Source: Sphingobacterium sp. R2 (GTDB lineage: Bacteria; Bacteroidota; Bacteroidia; Sphingobacteriales; Sphingobacteriaceae). Taken from it: a DNA stretch of 64,000 nt. The stretch covers positions 1,054,001 through 1,118,000 of the forward strand of contig NZ_CP142884.1 in NCBI RefSeq assembly GCF_040760075.1. Direction: 5' to 3'. Under the pieces are notes generated by a model. That model was given only the letters and a program-made list of their open reading frames with translations. It was not told where the DNA came from and made no database searches. Of the stretch, positions 43,898-53,570 are shown in pieces; the stretch's first letter is position 1, and each line of letters begins with the position of its first letter. The position numbers were made by a program, and so were the translations under genes.

Positions 43898-44394
43898 TAG
43901 ATTTGTTTAGGTTCTTTCTTAGCTAATAATATCGCTCCGATCATTGCTGTCAATAACAATAGTGACGATAACTCAAATGGGAGCAAAAATTCGTTAAACA
44001 ACACTTTACCCAGATTCTTGACCAATCCGATCTCTGGATTTACGACCGTCAGTGGATTTGAAATATCGAATACACGATACACGCCGAAAAAAGTCACCAG
44101 TAAGCAACAGCCTGCGATAACGCCCATAAATTTAACTAAATTGGATTTCATGGGCTCGGTATCCTTATTGAGGTTGAGCAACATCAGTACAAATAGAAAC
44201 AAAACCATAATGGCCCCCATATACACAATGAAATTCACTACAGCCAAAAACTGGGCATTCAAAAGAATATAATGTATGGTAAATGTGAAAAACGTAATCA
44301 CCAAATACAATACACTGTGTACAGGATTTTTGGTAAAAATGGTCATTAGCGCAAAGAAAATAGACAAGAAGGCTACAAAATAAAATACGGTCAT
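43897..44394 (-). CDS. nuoJ: NADH-quinone oxidoreductase subunit J
   Basis: 165 residues with five hydrophobic segments. KNPVHSVLYLVITFFTFTIHYILLNAQFLAVVNFIVYMGAIMVLFLFV is the conserved core, whose YMGAIMVLF carries the pi-bulge helix of the coupling region. Lies 11 nt after nuoI. Confidence 0.95.
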   Translation of the reverse strand: MTVFYFVAFLSIFFALMTIFTKNPVHSVLYLVITFFTFTIHYILLNAQFLAVVNFIVYMGAIMVLFLFVLMLLNLNKDTEPMKSNLVKFMGVIAGCCLLVTFFGVYRVFDISNPLTVVNPEIGLVKNLGKVLFNEFLLPFELSSLLLLTAMIGAILLAKKEPKQI

Positions 44395-44405
44395 AATTTC
44401 CTGGT

Positions 44406-44915
44406 TTAGCTCTTTAATTTGGTAATATCAAATGTCGGTTCAACCAATTTGTCTTTTCCATAGATAAAATCCTTACGGAGATAATCTGCGGTCACATGGG
44501 GACCGTCCAAATAGATCGCTTCTTTTGGGCAAGCCTCTTCACATAGGCCACAGAAAATACAGCGCAACATATTGATTTCATATACTGACGCATATTTTTC
44601 CTCGCGATAAAGGTGCTCCTCCCCTTTTTTACGCTCAGCAGCGGTCATAGTGATCGCCTCCGCAGGACAGGATAAGGCACACAATCCACAGGCTGTACAA
44701 CGTTCGCGCCCCTCTTCATCACGTTTGAGCGAGTGCTGCCCTCTAAAATTTTTCGAATAAGGTCTTATTTCCTCAGGATATTTAACGGTTGGTATTTTTT
44801 TAAAAAAATGCCTTAATGTAATTCGCAAACCTTTTACAATAGCCGGAAAGTAGATTCTTTCGGCGAATGTCATTGGTTTTTGTTCAATTACTTTTTTACG
44901 ATTGGTAAGTTGCAT
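44406..44915 (-). CDS. nuoI: NADH-quinone oxidoreductase subunit I
   Basis: 169-residue ferredoxin-like subunit carrying clusters N6a and N6b. Two CxxCxxCxxxCP motifs are complete: CTACGLCALSCP (about residues 72-83) and CIFCGLCEEACP (about 115-126). Peripheral arm, linking NuoG electrons to NuoB. Confidence 0.97.
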   Translation of the reverse strand: MQLTNRKKVIEQKPMTFAERIYFPAIVKGLRITLRHFFKKIPTVKYPEEIRPYSKNFRGQHSLKRDEEGRERCTACGLCALSCPAEAITMTAAERKKGEEHLYREEKYASVYEINMLRCIFCGLCEEACPKEAIYLDGPHVTADYLRKDFIYGKDKLVEPTFDITKLKS

Positions 44916-44927
44916 AAAAGTCCTTTC

Positions 44928-45968
44928 TTATGAGAAATACGTGTCTTTAATCAATGTAAATACACCTGTAAGTACGATATTGGCAATCGCCAATGGGATC
45001 AGCATTTTCCAGCCCAGATTCATCAGTTGATCATAGCGGAAGCGAGGCAATGTCCAGCGCACCCACATAAAGAAAAAGATAAACAAAAATATCTTGATAA
45101 AGAATACAACTACCCCGATGATCGTGATCATATTGGCAGACAATCCCAGATCATTCATAAAAGGGAAATTATAACCACCAAAATAGAGTGAAGCCATAAG
45201 TGCCGAGGAGACAAACATATTGATGTATTCGGAGAACATATAGAGCCCCAATTTCATGGAAGAATACTCCGTATGATAACCACCAACAAGCTCGGTCTCA
45301 CATTCCGGTAAGTCAAAAGGGACTCGGTTACACTCAGCAAAGGCACACACCATAAAAATAATAAAACCTAACGGCTGAGCCCAAATATTCCAATTGACAA
45401 AACCAGATTGTTGCGCAACGATTTCCTTCAGGGAGAGGCTTTGTGTCACCATCAATAAAGCGATTATCGAAAGCCCCATGGCAATTTCATAACTGATGCT
45501 CTGTGATGCTGCACGAATAGCACCCATCAAAGAAAACTTATTATTCGACGCCCAGCCGCCCAACATAATTCCATATACACCCAATGCTATGACACCAAAC
45601 ATATACAGAATACCGACATTAACATCAGTAACCTGCAAGGAAATTATCCGATCTCCAATCTGCAACTCCTGTCCCCAAGGGATCACGGCAGAACTTATAC
45701 AGGCAGTTATAATGGCTATCGTAGGGCCTACTATAAAAAGTACTTTATGCGCACCTGCCGGGATAATTTCCTCCTTAAAAAAGAATTTTCCCCCATCGCA
45801 AAGGGGTTGCAAAATTCCAAAAATACCAGCTCGATCAGGACCATAACGATCCTGCATAAAACCGGCAATTTTACGTTCTGCTAGCGTAGAATACATCGCA
45901 ATTAACAACGTAACTACGAAGATGATAAACACCAGTATTAATTTTTCGATGACAAAAGACCACTCCAT
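44928..45968 (-). CDS. nuoH: NADH-quinone oxidoreductase subunit H
   Basis: 346-residue membrane subunit next to the quinone cavity. Diagnostic segments AERKIAGFMQDRYGPDRAG and FAECNRVPFDLPECETELV, plus the TEYSSMKLGLYMFSEYINM quinone-site loop. Eight hydrophobic helices. Confidence 0.97.
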   Translation of the reverse strand: MEWSFVIEKLILVFIIFVVTLLIAMYSTLAERKIAGFMQDRYGPDRAGIFGILQPLCDGGKFFFKEEIIPAGAHKVLFIVGPTIAIITACISSAVIPWGQELQIGDRIISLQVTDVNVGILYMFGVIALGVYGIMLGGWASNNKFSLMGAIRAASQSISYEIAMGLSIIALLMVTQSLSLKEIVAQQSGFVNWNIWAQPLGFIIFMVCAFAECNRVPFDLPECETELVGGYHTEYSSMKLGLYMFSEYINMFVSSALMASLYFGGYNFPFMNDLGLSANMITIIGVVVFFIKIFLFIFFFMWVRWTLPRFRYDQLMNLGWKMLIPLAIANIVLTGVFTLIKDTYFS

Positions 45969-45976
45969 ATTCGTGA

Positions 45977-46996
45977 TTATTTCAATTTTTCTGTTCTAGC
46001 TAACTGTTCGCGATTTTTTTCCTGCAGTACAGGATTTTCCTTAACGACTTTTGGCGGATTAAATAACTCATAGTGATTAGCTGAGATAACCGAATGTGGG
46101 TCTATTTCTGTTGGTTCCTCCAATATCCAATCACTTGTTTTTTTCTGATCATAGCGGCAGGTATTACAAATAAACTCTTCCACTTCGCCAAATTCATCCT
46201 TTCGCGCGGTCACCCGAATAACCTCTTCCCCTTTATACCATAACGTTACCTTACCAGAACAAGTGGGGCAATTGCGATGTGCATCAACCGGTTTGGTAAA
46301 CCATACTCTATTTTTAAATCTGAAGGTTTTATCCGTCAGAGCGCCCACAGGACAGACATCAATGACATTCCCAGAAAAATCATTATCAATCACATTTTCG
46401 ATATAAGTAGAGATTTCTGAATGATCACCTCGCCCTAAGATACCATGTACACGCTGATCGGTTAACTGATTGGCAACATACACACAACGGTAGCATAAGA
46501 TACAGCGATTCATATGCAATTGGATTTTATCACCCAGATCGATACGTTCAAAAGTCCGCCGGTCGAATTCGTAACGCGTATGCGCACTGCCGTGTTCGTA
46601 ACTTAGATCTTGCAATTTACATTCACCTGCCTGATCACAGATTGGACAGTCCAAAGGATGATTAATCAATAGGATTTCAACAACCCCCTTTCTTGCTTCT
46701 ATTACTTCAGGAGAGGTTATATTTTGTACTTCCATCCCGTCCATCACCGTTGTACGGCAAGATGCAACCAATTTTGGCATAGGCCGAGGATCTTTTTCCG
46801 ATCCCTTGGATACCTTTACCAAGCAGGTACGGCACTTACCACCACTTCCCTCCAATTTGGAGTAGTAACACATTGCTGGAGGGACAATATCACCACCGAT
46901 CTGTCTCGCAGCATTCAATATGCTTGTCCCAGGAGCAACCTCTACAGGTATACCATCGATGGTGACCTTAAACTTTACATCTTCCGCTTCTGCCAT
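45977..46996 (-). CDS. nuoG: Short NuoG-like Fe-S subunit of complex I
   Basis: 339 residues against about 700-900 for canonical NuoG. An N-terminal 2Fe-2S ferredoxin domain (CYYSKLEGSGGKCRTC...ASC, cluster N1b) is followed by the His-Cys motif HPLDCPICDQAGEC (cluster N5) and CILCYRC...CPVGAL (cluster N4). Then NCPTC and CNTC near residues 247 and 279 recall the N7 or Mo/W-enzyme Fe4S4 domain. The rest of the molybdopterin-oxidoreductase-like domain is absent, and the frame ends normally before nuoH, so this is a compact form and not a broken gene. All electron-path clusters to NuoI appear kept. Confidence 0.9.
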   Translation of the reverse strand: MAEAEDVKFKVTIDGIPVEVAPGTSILNAARQIGGDIVPPAMCYYSKLEGSGGKCRTCLVKVSKGSEKDPRPMPKLVASCRTTVMDGMEVQNITSPEVIEARKGVVEILLINHPLDCPICDQAGECKLQDLSYEHGSAHTRYEFDRRTFERIDLGDKIQLHMNRCILCYRCVYVANQLTDQRVHGILGRGDHSEISTYIENVIDNDFSGNVIDVCPVGALTDKTFRFKNRVWFTKPVDAHRNCPTCSGKVTLWYKGEEVIRVTARKDEFGEVEEFICNTCRYDQKKTSDWILEEPTEIDPHSVISANHYELFNPPKVVKENPVLQEKNREQLARTEKLK

Positions 46997-47026
46997 GATA
47001 TAATTTATTTAGCGTTACAGCTTCTA

Positions 47027-48382
47027 TTATGATACTATTGGTTGTAAAGGATCAGCATAATGTGCCAGTCCATAATTCCGTGTTTGTGACTCTTCCGGAT
47101 GAAGGATATGCCATTCAAATTCATCCCTAAAGTGTCTTATTGCTGCTGCCACAGGCCATGCCGCAGCATCACCAAGTGGACAGATTGTATTTCCTTCAAT
47201 TTTTCGCTGCACATCCCACAGCAAATCAATGTCTGACATCGAGCCATGGCCGCTCTCGATCTTATGCAGCACCTTCTCCATCCAACCCGTTCCTTCACGA
47301 CAAGGCGAACACTGACCACAGCTTTCATGATGATAGAATCGCGCAAAGTTCCACGTATTGCGTACCACGCATTGATCCTCATCAAATACGATGAAACCAC
47401 CGGATCCAAGCATTGTACCCGTCTGGAAGCCGCCATCCGCCAATGACTCATAAGTCATCAATCGACTATTTCCAGCGGCAGTTTTCAAAATTAAGTTGGC
47501 TGGTAAAATAGGAACCGAGGAGCCCCCAGCCACCACAGCCTTCATCCGTTTCCCATTGGCAATACCACCACAATATTCGTCCGAGTAAATAAACTCTTCC
47601 ACAGGCAGACCAAGTTCAATTTCATAGACACCTGGTTTTACAATATTTCCGCTCGCAGAAATCAACTTTGTTCCTGTACTACGTTCTATACCGATCTTTG
47701 CATACTCATCGCCACCCAAATTTATAATCGGAACCGTCGCTGCGATTGACTCCACATTATTCACCACGGTGGGGCAATTATATAAGCCAGCAATTGCGGG
47801 AAAAGGAGGTTTTATACGTGGGTTACCTCGTTTGCCTTCTAAGGACTCTAATAAAGCCGTTTCCTCACCGCAGATATAGGCTCCGCCACCCGGTTGAACA
47901 TAGATCTCTAAATCATACCCCGAACCTAAAATATTTTTACCCAAGAACCCTTTTTCCTTAGCTTCAGCAATGGCACGCTCTAGGATTCTGATCTGTGGCA
48001 TCATCTCTCCGCGCACATAGATATAAGACGTATGAGCCCCCAAGGCGAAGCTGGATACAATCATTCCCTCAATAAGTGCATGTGGAATATGCGTCATTAA
48101 ATAACGATCTTTGAATGTCCCCGGCTCAGATTCGTCCGCATTACAAACTAAATAGCGGGGCACTCCTTCGGGTTTAGCCAAAAAGGACCACTTCATCCCT
48201 GTCGGAAAGCCCGCTCCCCCACGGCCACGTAATCCAGACTTTTTAACCTCCTCCACAACCTCCTCAGGAGACATTGTCTTTAATACTTTTTCAACAGCAA
48301 CATAACCACCTTTTTGCCGATAGACCTCAAAGGTATTGATGCCCGGAACATCGATATGAGTCAACAAAAGTTTACGTGCCAT
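47027..48382 (-). CDS. nuoF: NADH-quinone oxidoreductase subunit F
   Basis: 451-residue NADH- and FMN-binding subunit. Nucleotide-binding SGLRGRGGAGFPTGMKW, FMN-site GAYICGEETALLESLEGKRG and the N3 4Fe-4S ligands ESCGQCSPCREG plus a later Cys in NTICPLGDAA are present. 30 nt before nuoG and 1 nt after nuoE. Confidence 0.98.
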   Translation of the reverse strand: MARKLLLTHIDVPGINTFEVYRQKGGYVAVEKVLKTMSPEEVVEEVKKSGLRGRGGAGFPTGMKWSFLAKPEGVPRYLVCNADESEPGTFKDRYLMTHIPHALIEGMIVSSFALGAHTSYIYVRGEMMPQIRILERAIAEAKEKGFLGKNILGSGYDLEIYVQPGGGAYICGEETALLESLEGKRGNPRIKPPFPAIAGLYNCPTVVNNVESIAATVPIINLGGDEYAKIGIERSTGTKLISASGNIVKPGVYEIELGLPVEEFIYSDEYCGGIANGKRMKAVVAGGSSVPILPANLILKTAAGNSRLMTYESLADGGFQTGTMLGSGGFIVFDEDQCVVRNTWNFARFYHHESCGQCSPCREGTGWMEKVLHKIESGHGSMSDIDLLWDVQRKIEGNTICPLGDAAAWPVAAAIRHFRDEFEWHILHPEESQTRNYGLAHYADPLQPIVS

Positions 48383-48383
48383 A

Positions 48384-48905
48384 TTATTCTGTTTTAGCTT
48401 TTAAATTATCAATCAATTCGTCGACTTTATCTTCTGTCAGATGCTCATAGAATGTATATTCAGGGCCGATCTGCAAGACTGGGCCAAAGCCACAGGCAGC
48501 CAAACATTCCACACCACGCCAGGAAAAAAGCCCATCGCTGGTGACCTCGCCTTCCTTCACACCAAGCTTTTGCTCTAAATGCTTCATAATACGCTCTGCA
48601 CCGACCAAACAACAAGGCCCTGTACGGCAAATCTCGAGGACATATTTTCCTTTAGGTTGCAACAGGAACATGGTATAGAAAGTTGCCACCTCGTATACCT
48701 CAATCGGTAATATATTCAGGTAAGCAGCAACCTTATCCATCGCATCTGCGCTGACCCAGCCATATTCCGCCTGAACCAGATGTAAAATGGGCAATAAGCC
48801 CGATTTCTGCTTTCCTTCGGGGTAACGGCTTACTACTTCTCCAAACTTGGCTAACAATTCTGGAGAAAACGTTACATTTACATTATGTTGTTTTACACTA
48901 AGCAT
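48384..48905 (-). CDS. nuoE: NADH-quinone oxidoreductase subunit E
   Basis: 173-residue thioredoxin-like subunit carrying the 2Fe-2S cluster N1a. Ligand Cys lie in EICRTGPCCLVGA and VECLAACGFGP. Its start overlaps the end of nuoD by 8 nt. Confidence 0.96.
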   Translation of the reverse strand: MLSVKQHNVNVTFSPELLAKFGEVVSRYPEGKQKSGLLPILHLVQAEYGWVSADAMDKVAAYLNILPIEVYEVATFYTMFLLQPKGKYVLEICRTGPCCLVGAERIMKHLEQKLGVKEGEVTSDGLFSWRGVECLAACGFGPVLQIGPEYTFYEHLTEDKVDELIDNLKAKTE

Positions 48906-50133
48906 CTAATTCTCCAGCTATAACGTTAAGACTACTCATATTTATAATGGCATCAGAAATCAGCATTCCTGCACTCATTGGCGCAAACATCTGATAATTG
49001 ACAAAAGAAGGTCTCCTGAAATGCAGACGATAAGGTGAGCGTCCACCATCATGAATTAAATAAAATCCAAGTTCACCATTTGCCCCTTCGACGGCATGAT
49101 AGACTTCAGCTTTTGGTGTATCCACCTCACCCATGACGATTTTAAAATGATAGATTAAAGCTTCCATATTGGTATACACCTGTTCTTTCGGAGGCAAATA
49201 AAAATCAGGCACTTCGGCATGAAATACCCCTTTAGGCTCTTTCTCTATTTTGTCCAATGCCTGCTCTATAATCCGAAGAGATTGCCACATTTCGGCATTC
49301 CGTACCATAAATCGGTCATAGACATCCCCTGTCGTACCAACAGGCACATCGAAATCAAATTCATCATACGAGCAATAAGGATTCTGTACGCGCACATCAT
49401 AATCGACACCTGTTGCCCGTAAAATAGGGCCAGACCAGCCATAATCCAGGGCATCTTCTGCTGTTACAGCAGCAACACCCGACGTTCGTTCGATAAAAAT
49501 GCGGTTACGAACAAACAACTCTTCAAACTCTTGCAATACCGGAGGATAGCGTTTCAGAAATTCACGTATCTTCTCAAAGGCTATCGCGTTAAAATCACGC
49601 TCGAAGCCTCCGATACGACCAATATTCGTTGTCAGGCGAGCACCACAGATTTCTTCAAAGATTTCATAGATAAACTCGCGCTCCTGCATCACATACAAAA
49701 AGCCCGAAAAAGCACCCGTATCTACCCCCAAAATACCATTACAAATAATATGATCTGCAATACGGGCAAGCTCCATAACGATAACACGCATGTATTGCAC
49801 CCGTTTAGGAATCTCTATCTTAAGAAGCTTCTCAACAGTCATATGCCAGCCCATGTTATTGATCGGCGCCGAACAATAATTCAAACGGTCTGTCAATGGA
49901 GTAATTTGATAAAACGGTCGATGCTCAGCAATTTTTTCGAATGCGCGGTGAATATAACCGATCGTCGATACGCCACTCACAATACGCTCGCCATCGATTT
50001 GTACCACGTTCTGAAACACGCCATGCGTAGCGGGATGCGTGGGCCCAATATTTAAGGTAATCAACTCATCTTGTGGATCGTTATCTTCAAAAACGGGTTG
50101 ATTAGGTGTGATCTTGCTAATAAATTCGCTCAT
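48898..50133 (-). CDS. nuoD: NADH-quinone oxidoreductase subunit D
   Basis: 411-residue 49-kDa-type subunit forming the quinone pocket with NuoB. GPTHPATHGVFQNVVQIDGE carries the quinone-site His, and YCSAPINNMGWHMTVEKL and GGRSPYRLHFRRPSFVNYQ are family signatures. Separate from nuoC (not the fused NuoCD of E. coli), with a 10-nt gap. Confidence 0.97.
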   Translation of the reverse strand: MSEFISKITPNQPVFEDNDPQDELITLNIGPTHPATHGVFQNVVQIDGERIVSGVSTIGYIHRAFEKIAEHRPFYQITPLTDRLNYCSAPINNMGWHMTVEKLLKIEIPKRVQYMRVIVMELARIADHIICNGILGVDTGAFSGFLYVMQEREFIYEIFEEICGARLTTNIGRIGGFERDFNAIAFEKIREFLKRYPPVLQEFEELFVRNRIFIERTSGVAAVTAEDALDYGWSGPILRATGVDYDVRVQNPYCSYDEFDFDVPVGTTGDVYDRFMVRNAEMWQSLRIIEQALDKIEKEPKGVFHAEVPDFYLPPKEQVYTNMEALIYHFKIVMGEVDTPKAEVYHAVEGANGELGFYLIHDGGRSPYRLHFRRPSFVNYQMFAPMSAGMLISDAIINMSSLNVIAGELDA

Positions 50134-50143
50134 AGTATATACT

Positions 50144-50638
50144 TTAACGGCCGAAATACAAATCTTTTTTATCTACGCGATTTGGATCCTCCAAAGGGTA
50201 TTCCTTACGCATTGGAAACACCTCCATATCATCTACATTCAAAATCCTTCTCAAATCCGGATGCCCTATAAAATTGACGCCAAAAAAATCAAAAGTCTCA
50301 CGCTCCATCCAATTTGCACCTTTCCAAACCACAGTCGCAGTTGGAATCTCTGGATTCGGGCCTTGCAAAAACACTTTCACCCGTATCCGTATATTATGAA
50401 CTAGACTATGGATATGATAAACGACAGCAAATTCCTTTTCCAAATGCGGATAATGTACTGCTGTAATATCGGTTAGATGGATAAATTGCAACTCACCACT
50501 CGACTTCAGGAAACGAAGCACTTCAATCAGATCTTCCTTTTCAACCATAACGGTCAATAAATCGTGAGCATCCGGAATTTCCTGAATCTTTGCGGGAAAA
50601 TTCTCTTCGAGCTTATCCAATAAAAAACTGCTTTCCAT
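50144..50638 (-). CDS. nuoC: NADH-quinone oxidoreductase subunit C
   Basis: 164-residue 30-kDa-type subunit. The family signature WKGANWMERETFDFFGVNFIGHPDLRRIL is recognised by ERETFDFFGVNFIGHPDLRR; the C-terminus YPLEDPNRVDKKDLYFGR is normal. Peripheral arm scaffold. Confidence 0.95.
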   Translation of the reverse strand: MESSFLLDKLEENFPAKIQEIPDAHDLLTVMVEKEDLIEVLRFLKSSGELQFIHLTDITAVHYPHLEKEFAVVYHIHSLVHNIRIRVKVFLQGPNPEIPTATVVWKGANWMERETFDFFGVNFIGHPDLRRILNVDDMEVFPMRKEYPLEDPNRVDKKDLYFGR

Positions 50639-50641
50639 CGT

Positions 50642-51229
50642 TTATTTATTTGTATGAATTCCGTACTTTTCAAGCAATGCCTTATATTCTGGCGTATTTC
50701 TCCGGTTCAAGGATTCATTCTTCACGATGTCCTGTAAACGCAACACGCCATCCAAAATTGCTTCAGGGCGGGGTGGACAACCCGGCACATAAACATCGAC
50801 TGGTATAATTTCATCGATCCCCTGCAGCACAGAATAGGTATCGAAAATACCACCACTAGAGGCACAGGCCCCCACAGCGATTACCCAACGCGGCTCAGCC
50901 ATCTGCACATACACTTGCCTAAGCACAGGCGCCATCTTCTTAGCAATAGTACCCATAACCAATAGCATATCTGCCTGCCTCGGTGAAAAGCTAGGCCTTT
51001 CGGCACCGAACCTTGCCAAGTCATAGGTTGAACCCATTGTTGCCATAAACTCGATACCACAACAGGATGTGGCGAACGGCAAAGGCCATAATGAGTTGGC
51101 TCGCGCCAAGCCAATGGCTTTATCTAAACTCGTCGCAAAAAAACCTGCGCCTTCTACCCCTGGAGGAGCTTCTGCTAATTTTATATCACTCATGAAAAGT
51201 CGATTTATAGGTTTAGTATTGTTGGCCAA
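50642..51229 (-). CDS. nuoB: NADH-quinone oxidoreductase subunit B
   Basis: 195-residue PSST-type subunit with the terminal cluster N2. The Cys ligands are in [11 protein letters not shown] (tandem Cys), VGACASSGG and [12 protein letters not shown]. Lies 3 nt before nuoC. Confidence 0.97.
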   Translation of the reverse strand: MANNTKPINRLFMSDIKLAEAPPGVEGAGFFATSLDKAIGLARANSLWPLPFATSCCGIEFMATMGSTYDLARFGAERPSFSPRQADMLLVMGTIAKKMAPVLRQVYVQMAEPRWVIAVGACASSGGIFDTYSVLQGIDEIIPVDVYVPGCPPRPEAILDGVLRLQDIVKNESLNRRNTPEYKALLEKYGIHTNK

Positions 51230-51251
51230 AAACCAATCATAATAAGGATAT

Positions 51252-51626
51252 CTAATCCCAGTTTAATGCTTTTTTCTTGATCACATAGATAAAGCCTAAT
51301 AAAAGAAGTCCCATGAAAATAAACATCTCTATCAAGCCTTGAAATCCCATATCACGAAAGTTTACAGCCCATGGGTACATAAAAATGACCTCAACATCAA
51401 ATATCACAAATAGGATAGCCACCAAGAAATATTTGATAGAGAACGGCTGCCTCGCATTACCGATCACTTCTATTCCTGACTCAAAAGCTCCAAGCTTGTT
51501 TTCTGTGCGGACCTTTGGTCCGATAAGATGTGTAATAATTATCGTACTTACTCCAAATCCCACAGCTACTAAAAGCTGTATAAATATCGGCAAGTAGTCT
51601 ATCGGCATACTATTGGCTTGCTCCAT
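51252..51626 (-). CDS. nuoA: NADH-quinone oxidoreductase subunit A
   Basis: 124 residues, three transmembrane helices, first gene of the operon. [24 protein letters not shown] and [16 protein letters not shown] are diagnostic. The upstream 70 nt contain a TATATTTA box (- strand, around 51660) as a candidate promoter, and the terminator of the TPR gene precedes it. Confidence 0.96.
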   Translation of the reverse strand: MEQANSMPIDYLPIFIQLLVAVGFGVSTIIITHLIGPKVRTENKLGAFESGIEVIGNARQPFSIKYFLVAILFVIFDVEVIFMYPWAVNFRDMGFQGLIEMFIFMGLLLLGFIYVIKKKALNWD

Positions 51627-51684
51627 CTCAACTAAAATTTATATTGGTAACTATCTTTAAATATAGAGATTCCATGGTAAAAAA

Positions 51685-51721
51685 CAAAACAAAAAAGGCG
51701 TAGATATTACTATCTACGCCT
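51685..51721 (-). terminator. Terminator of the TonB/TPR operon
   Basis: AGGCGTAGATA (51696-51706) pairs with TATCTACGCCT (51711-51721), loop TTAC, followed on the - strand by TTTTTTGTTTTGTTTTTT. It separates this operon from nuo. Confidence 0.93.
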
Positions 51722-51745
51722 AATTTAGAATGATTTTACTTAAGC

Positions 51746-53545
51746 TTACTTTAGACCTTCCAAGTAACCTTTAACAGCTTCGTTCGCTGGGTCTATAGCT
51801 AATACTTTTTGGAAACTTTCCTTCGCTTTAGGAAGATCTTGTTTCACATAATAGTAAAGACCGATATACGTATTTGCATCGATTAAATAATTCTTATTTT
51901 TCTCTTGTGCACCGCGTTGATTGATTGTTTCAATCAATTTTTGGAATGACGCTACGAAATCACCTTTTGGTTGTTCCAAATTATCCGCCGTCAATGCTGC
52001 AAAAGCTTTGTAATAAAGCGCATTGATCAAATATTTATCCTGTGCTTCTTTATTATCAGTAGTTTCGATTACAGTCAAGAATGTCTGAGCTTTTTGTAAA
52101 TCAGCAATCGCTTTATCTCTAAGTTCCTGATTAACTACAACTTGCTCTTCATTTTTACTAGCTGCATCTTCTTTAGCACCTATTTGATAGTATGCTTCAC
52201 CAGCATAATAATTTGCATCATACAAATATGTTTTATTATCTGTGTAAGACGCTACCAGTTCGAAAAGAGAGGCCGCTGTCTGCAATTCTTGCTCTTGATA
52301 TTTAGCAAACGCCAGCTCTGCTGTTTCGCCCAAAAGCTCCTTGTCTAAATCAATTGCTTTTTTAATATCAGCAATACCTTTTTGGATATTTGCCGTATTT
52401 TCTGCCGTTAACACTGGTGCTGCTGTGGCTGTGCTATCTGCACCACCTTCTGCATGCTTTGGACTATTAGCAGCGATTTCAGACATACCCAAATACATAT
52501 AATCCAATGGAATTACACGATCTTTCTCCATTTTACTGAACATCTGATTCAAATACTCCAATGCTTTTGGATAATCTTTAGCTTTTTGGAAAGCGATATA
52601 ACCTAAGTACCGGTAGATTTTTGGATCTACGGAAGGATTTTGTGCTAACTCCTCCGAAACTACCTTCAAATCGTCGTACTGACGTGCATATACAAGGAAA
52701 TCGGCGTAACGAATTTTTGCTTCCAACGAGTTATCACCAGCAACTTCAAGATATTTCTTATATTGCTCAACACCCTTTTTATTTAACTCAACATATTTTT
52801 CATCAGAAGTACCTGGCAATCTCGACCATTGGTTGTAAGTCTCAGCTAACTCACGATAGGTGGGAGCATAGGTTGGCGTCTCCGCCGCAATAGCTTCCAA
52901 TTGCGTGATGGCTTCATCAAAAGCTTGTGCACCCCGTACAATTACCGCTTGTCCAACTTTAGCTTGAACGGAATTTGGATCGATATCCGTAGCGTCACCA
53001 TAGCTTGTATAAGCCAAAGATCCCTCTTTCAATCCGCGATACGCATCACCTAACGCGATAGGAATAGCGACATCCTTCTTGTTTTTTTCCTTCGCCTGTG
53101 TTAGATATTCTAACGCTTTTGCATAATCAGGTTCAGGTGCATTAATATATGCACGACCGATCTCCAATAATGGCTCATAATCCTTTTTACCCAATTTTGC
53201 CGTTGCCAAAGCGAATTTAGATTCCGCACTTGCCTTATCCTTTTTCATTAAGTCAACATAACCCAAACCTACATTATTAATTGTAGCCTTTGGATCAGCG
53301 GCCAAACCTTGGTTGAAAATCGTAGCGGCAGAATCCGCTCTGTCGTTTACCAAATAAATTTGACCCAAATAGAAATAATTATCTCCATTCTTAGGTTGCT
53401 TAGTCACTAACTGTTGAAGGATAGTTTTCGCTTTACCATAATTTTCAGCCTCGATGGCTGCTCTAGCATCTTTCAAACTTTGTGCACTTACTGTGCCCAC
53501 AGATCCGGCCAATAAAAGACTAAATAATAATTTGCTGTTTGTCAT
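51746..53545 (-). CDS. Secreted tetratricopeptide-repeat protein
   Basis: 599 residues with signal peptide MTNSKLLFSLLLAGSVGTVSA and ten or so TPR units across the whole mature part (for example NYFYLGQIYLVNDRADSAATIF, NEAVKGYLEGLK at the end, and AYRGLKEGSLAYTSYGDATDIDP). A charged segment with ADSTATAAPV interrupts the repeats near residue 370. Predicted periplasmic adaptor. Last gene of the exbB-exbD-exbD-tonB unit, 25 nt after the PstS-like gene, so it probably assists the TonB system or its lipoprotein. Confidence 0.88.
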   Translation of the reverse strand: MTNSKLLFSLLLAGSVGTVSAQSLKDARAAIEAENYGKAKTILQQLVTKQPKNGDNYFYLGQIYLVNDRADSAATIFNQGLAADPKATINNVGLGYVDLMKKDKASAESKFALATAKLGKKDYEPLLEIGRAYINAPEPDYAKALEYLTQAKEKNKKDVAIPIALGDAYRGLKEGSLAYTSYGDATDIDPNSVQAKVGQAVIVRGAQAFDEAITQLEAIAAETPTYAPTYRELAETYNQWSRLPGTSDEKYVELNKKGVEQYKKYLEVAGDNSLEAKIRYADFLVYARQYDDLKVVSEELAQNPSVDPKIYRYLGYIAFQKAKDYPKALEYLNQMFSKMEKDRVIPLDYMYLGMSEIAANSPKHAEGGADSTATAAPVLTAENTANIQKGIADIKKAIDLDKELLGETAELAFAKYQEQELQTAASLFELVASYTDNKTYLYDANYYAGEAYYQIGAKEDAASKNEEQVVVNQELRDKAIADLQKAQTFLTVIETTDNKEAQDKYLINALYYKAFAALTADNLEQPKGDFVASFQKLIETINQRGAQEKNKNYLIDANTYIGLYYYVKQDLPKAKESFQKVLAIDPANEAVKGYLEGLK

Positions 53546-53570
53546 AATCTATTTTTGTACTATTTATTAT

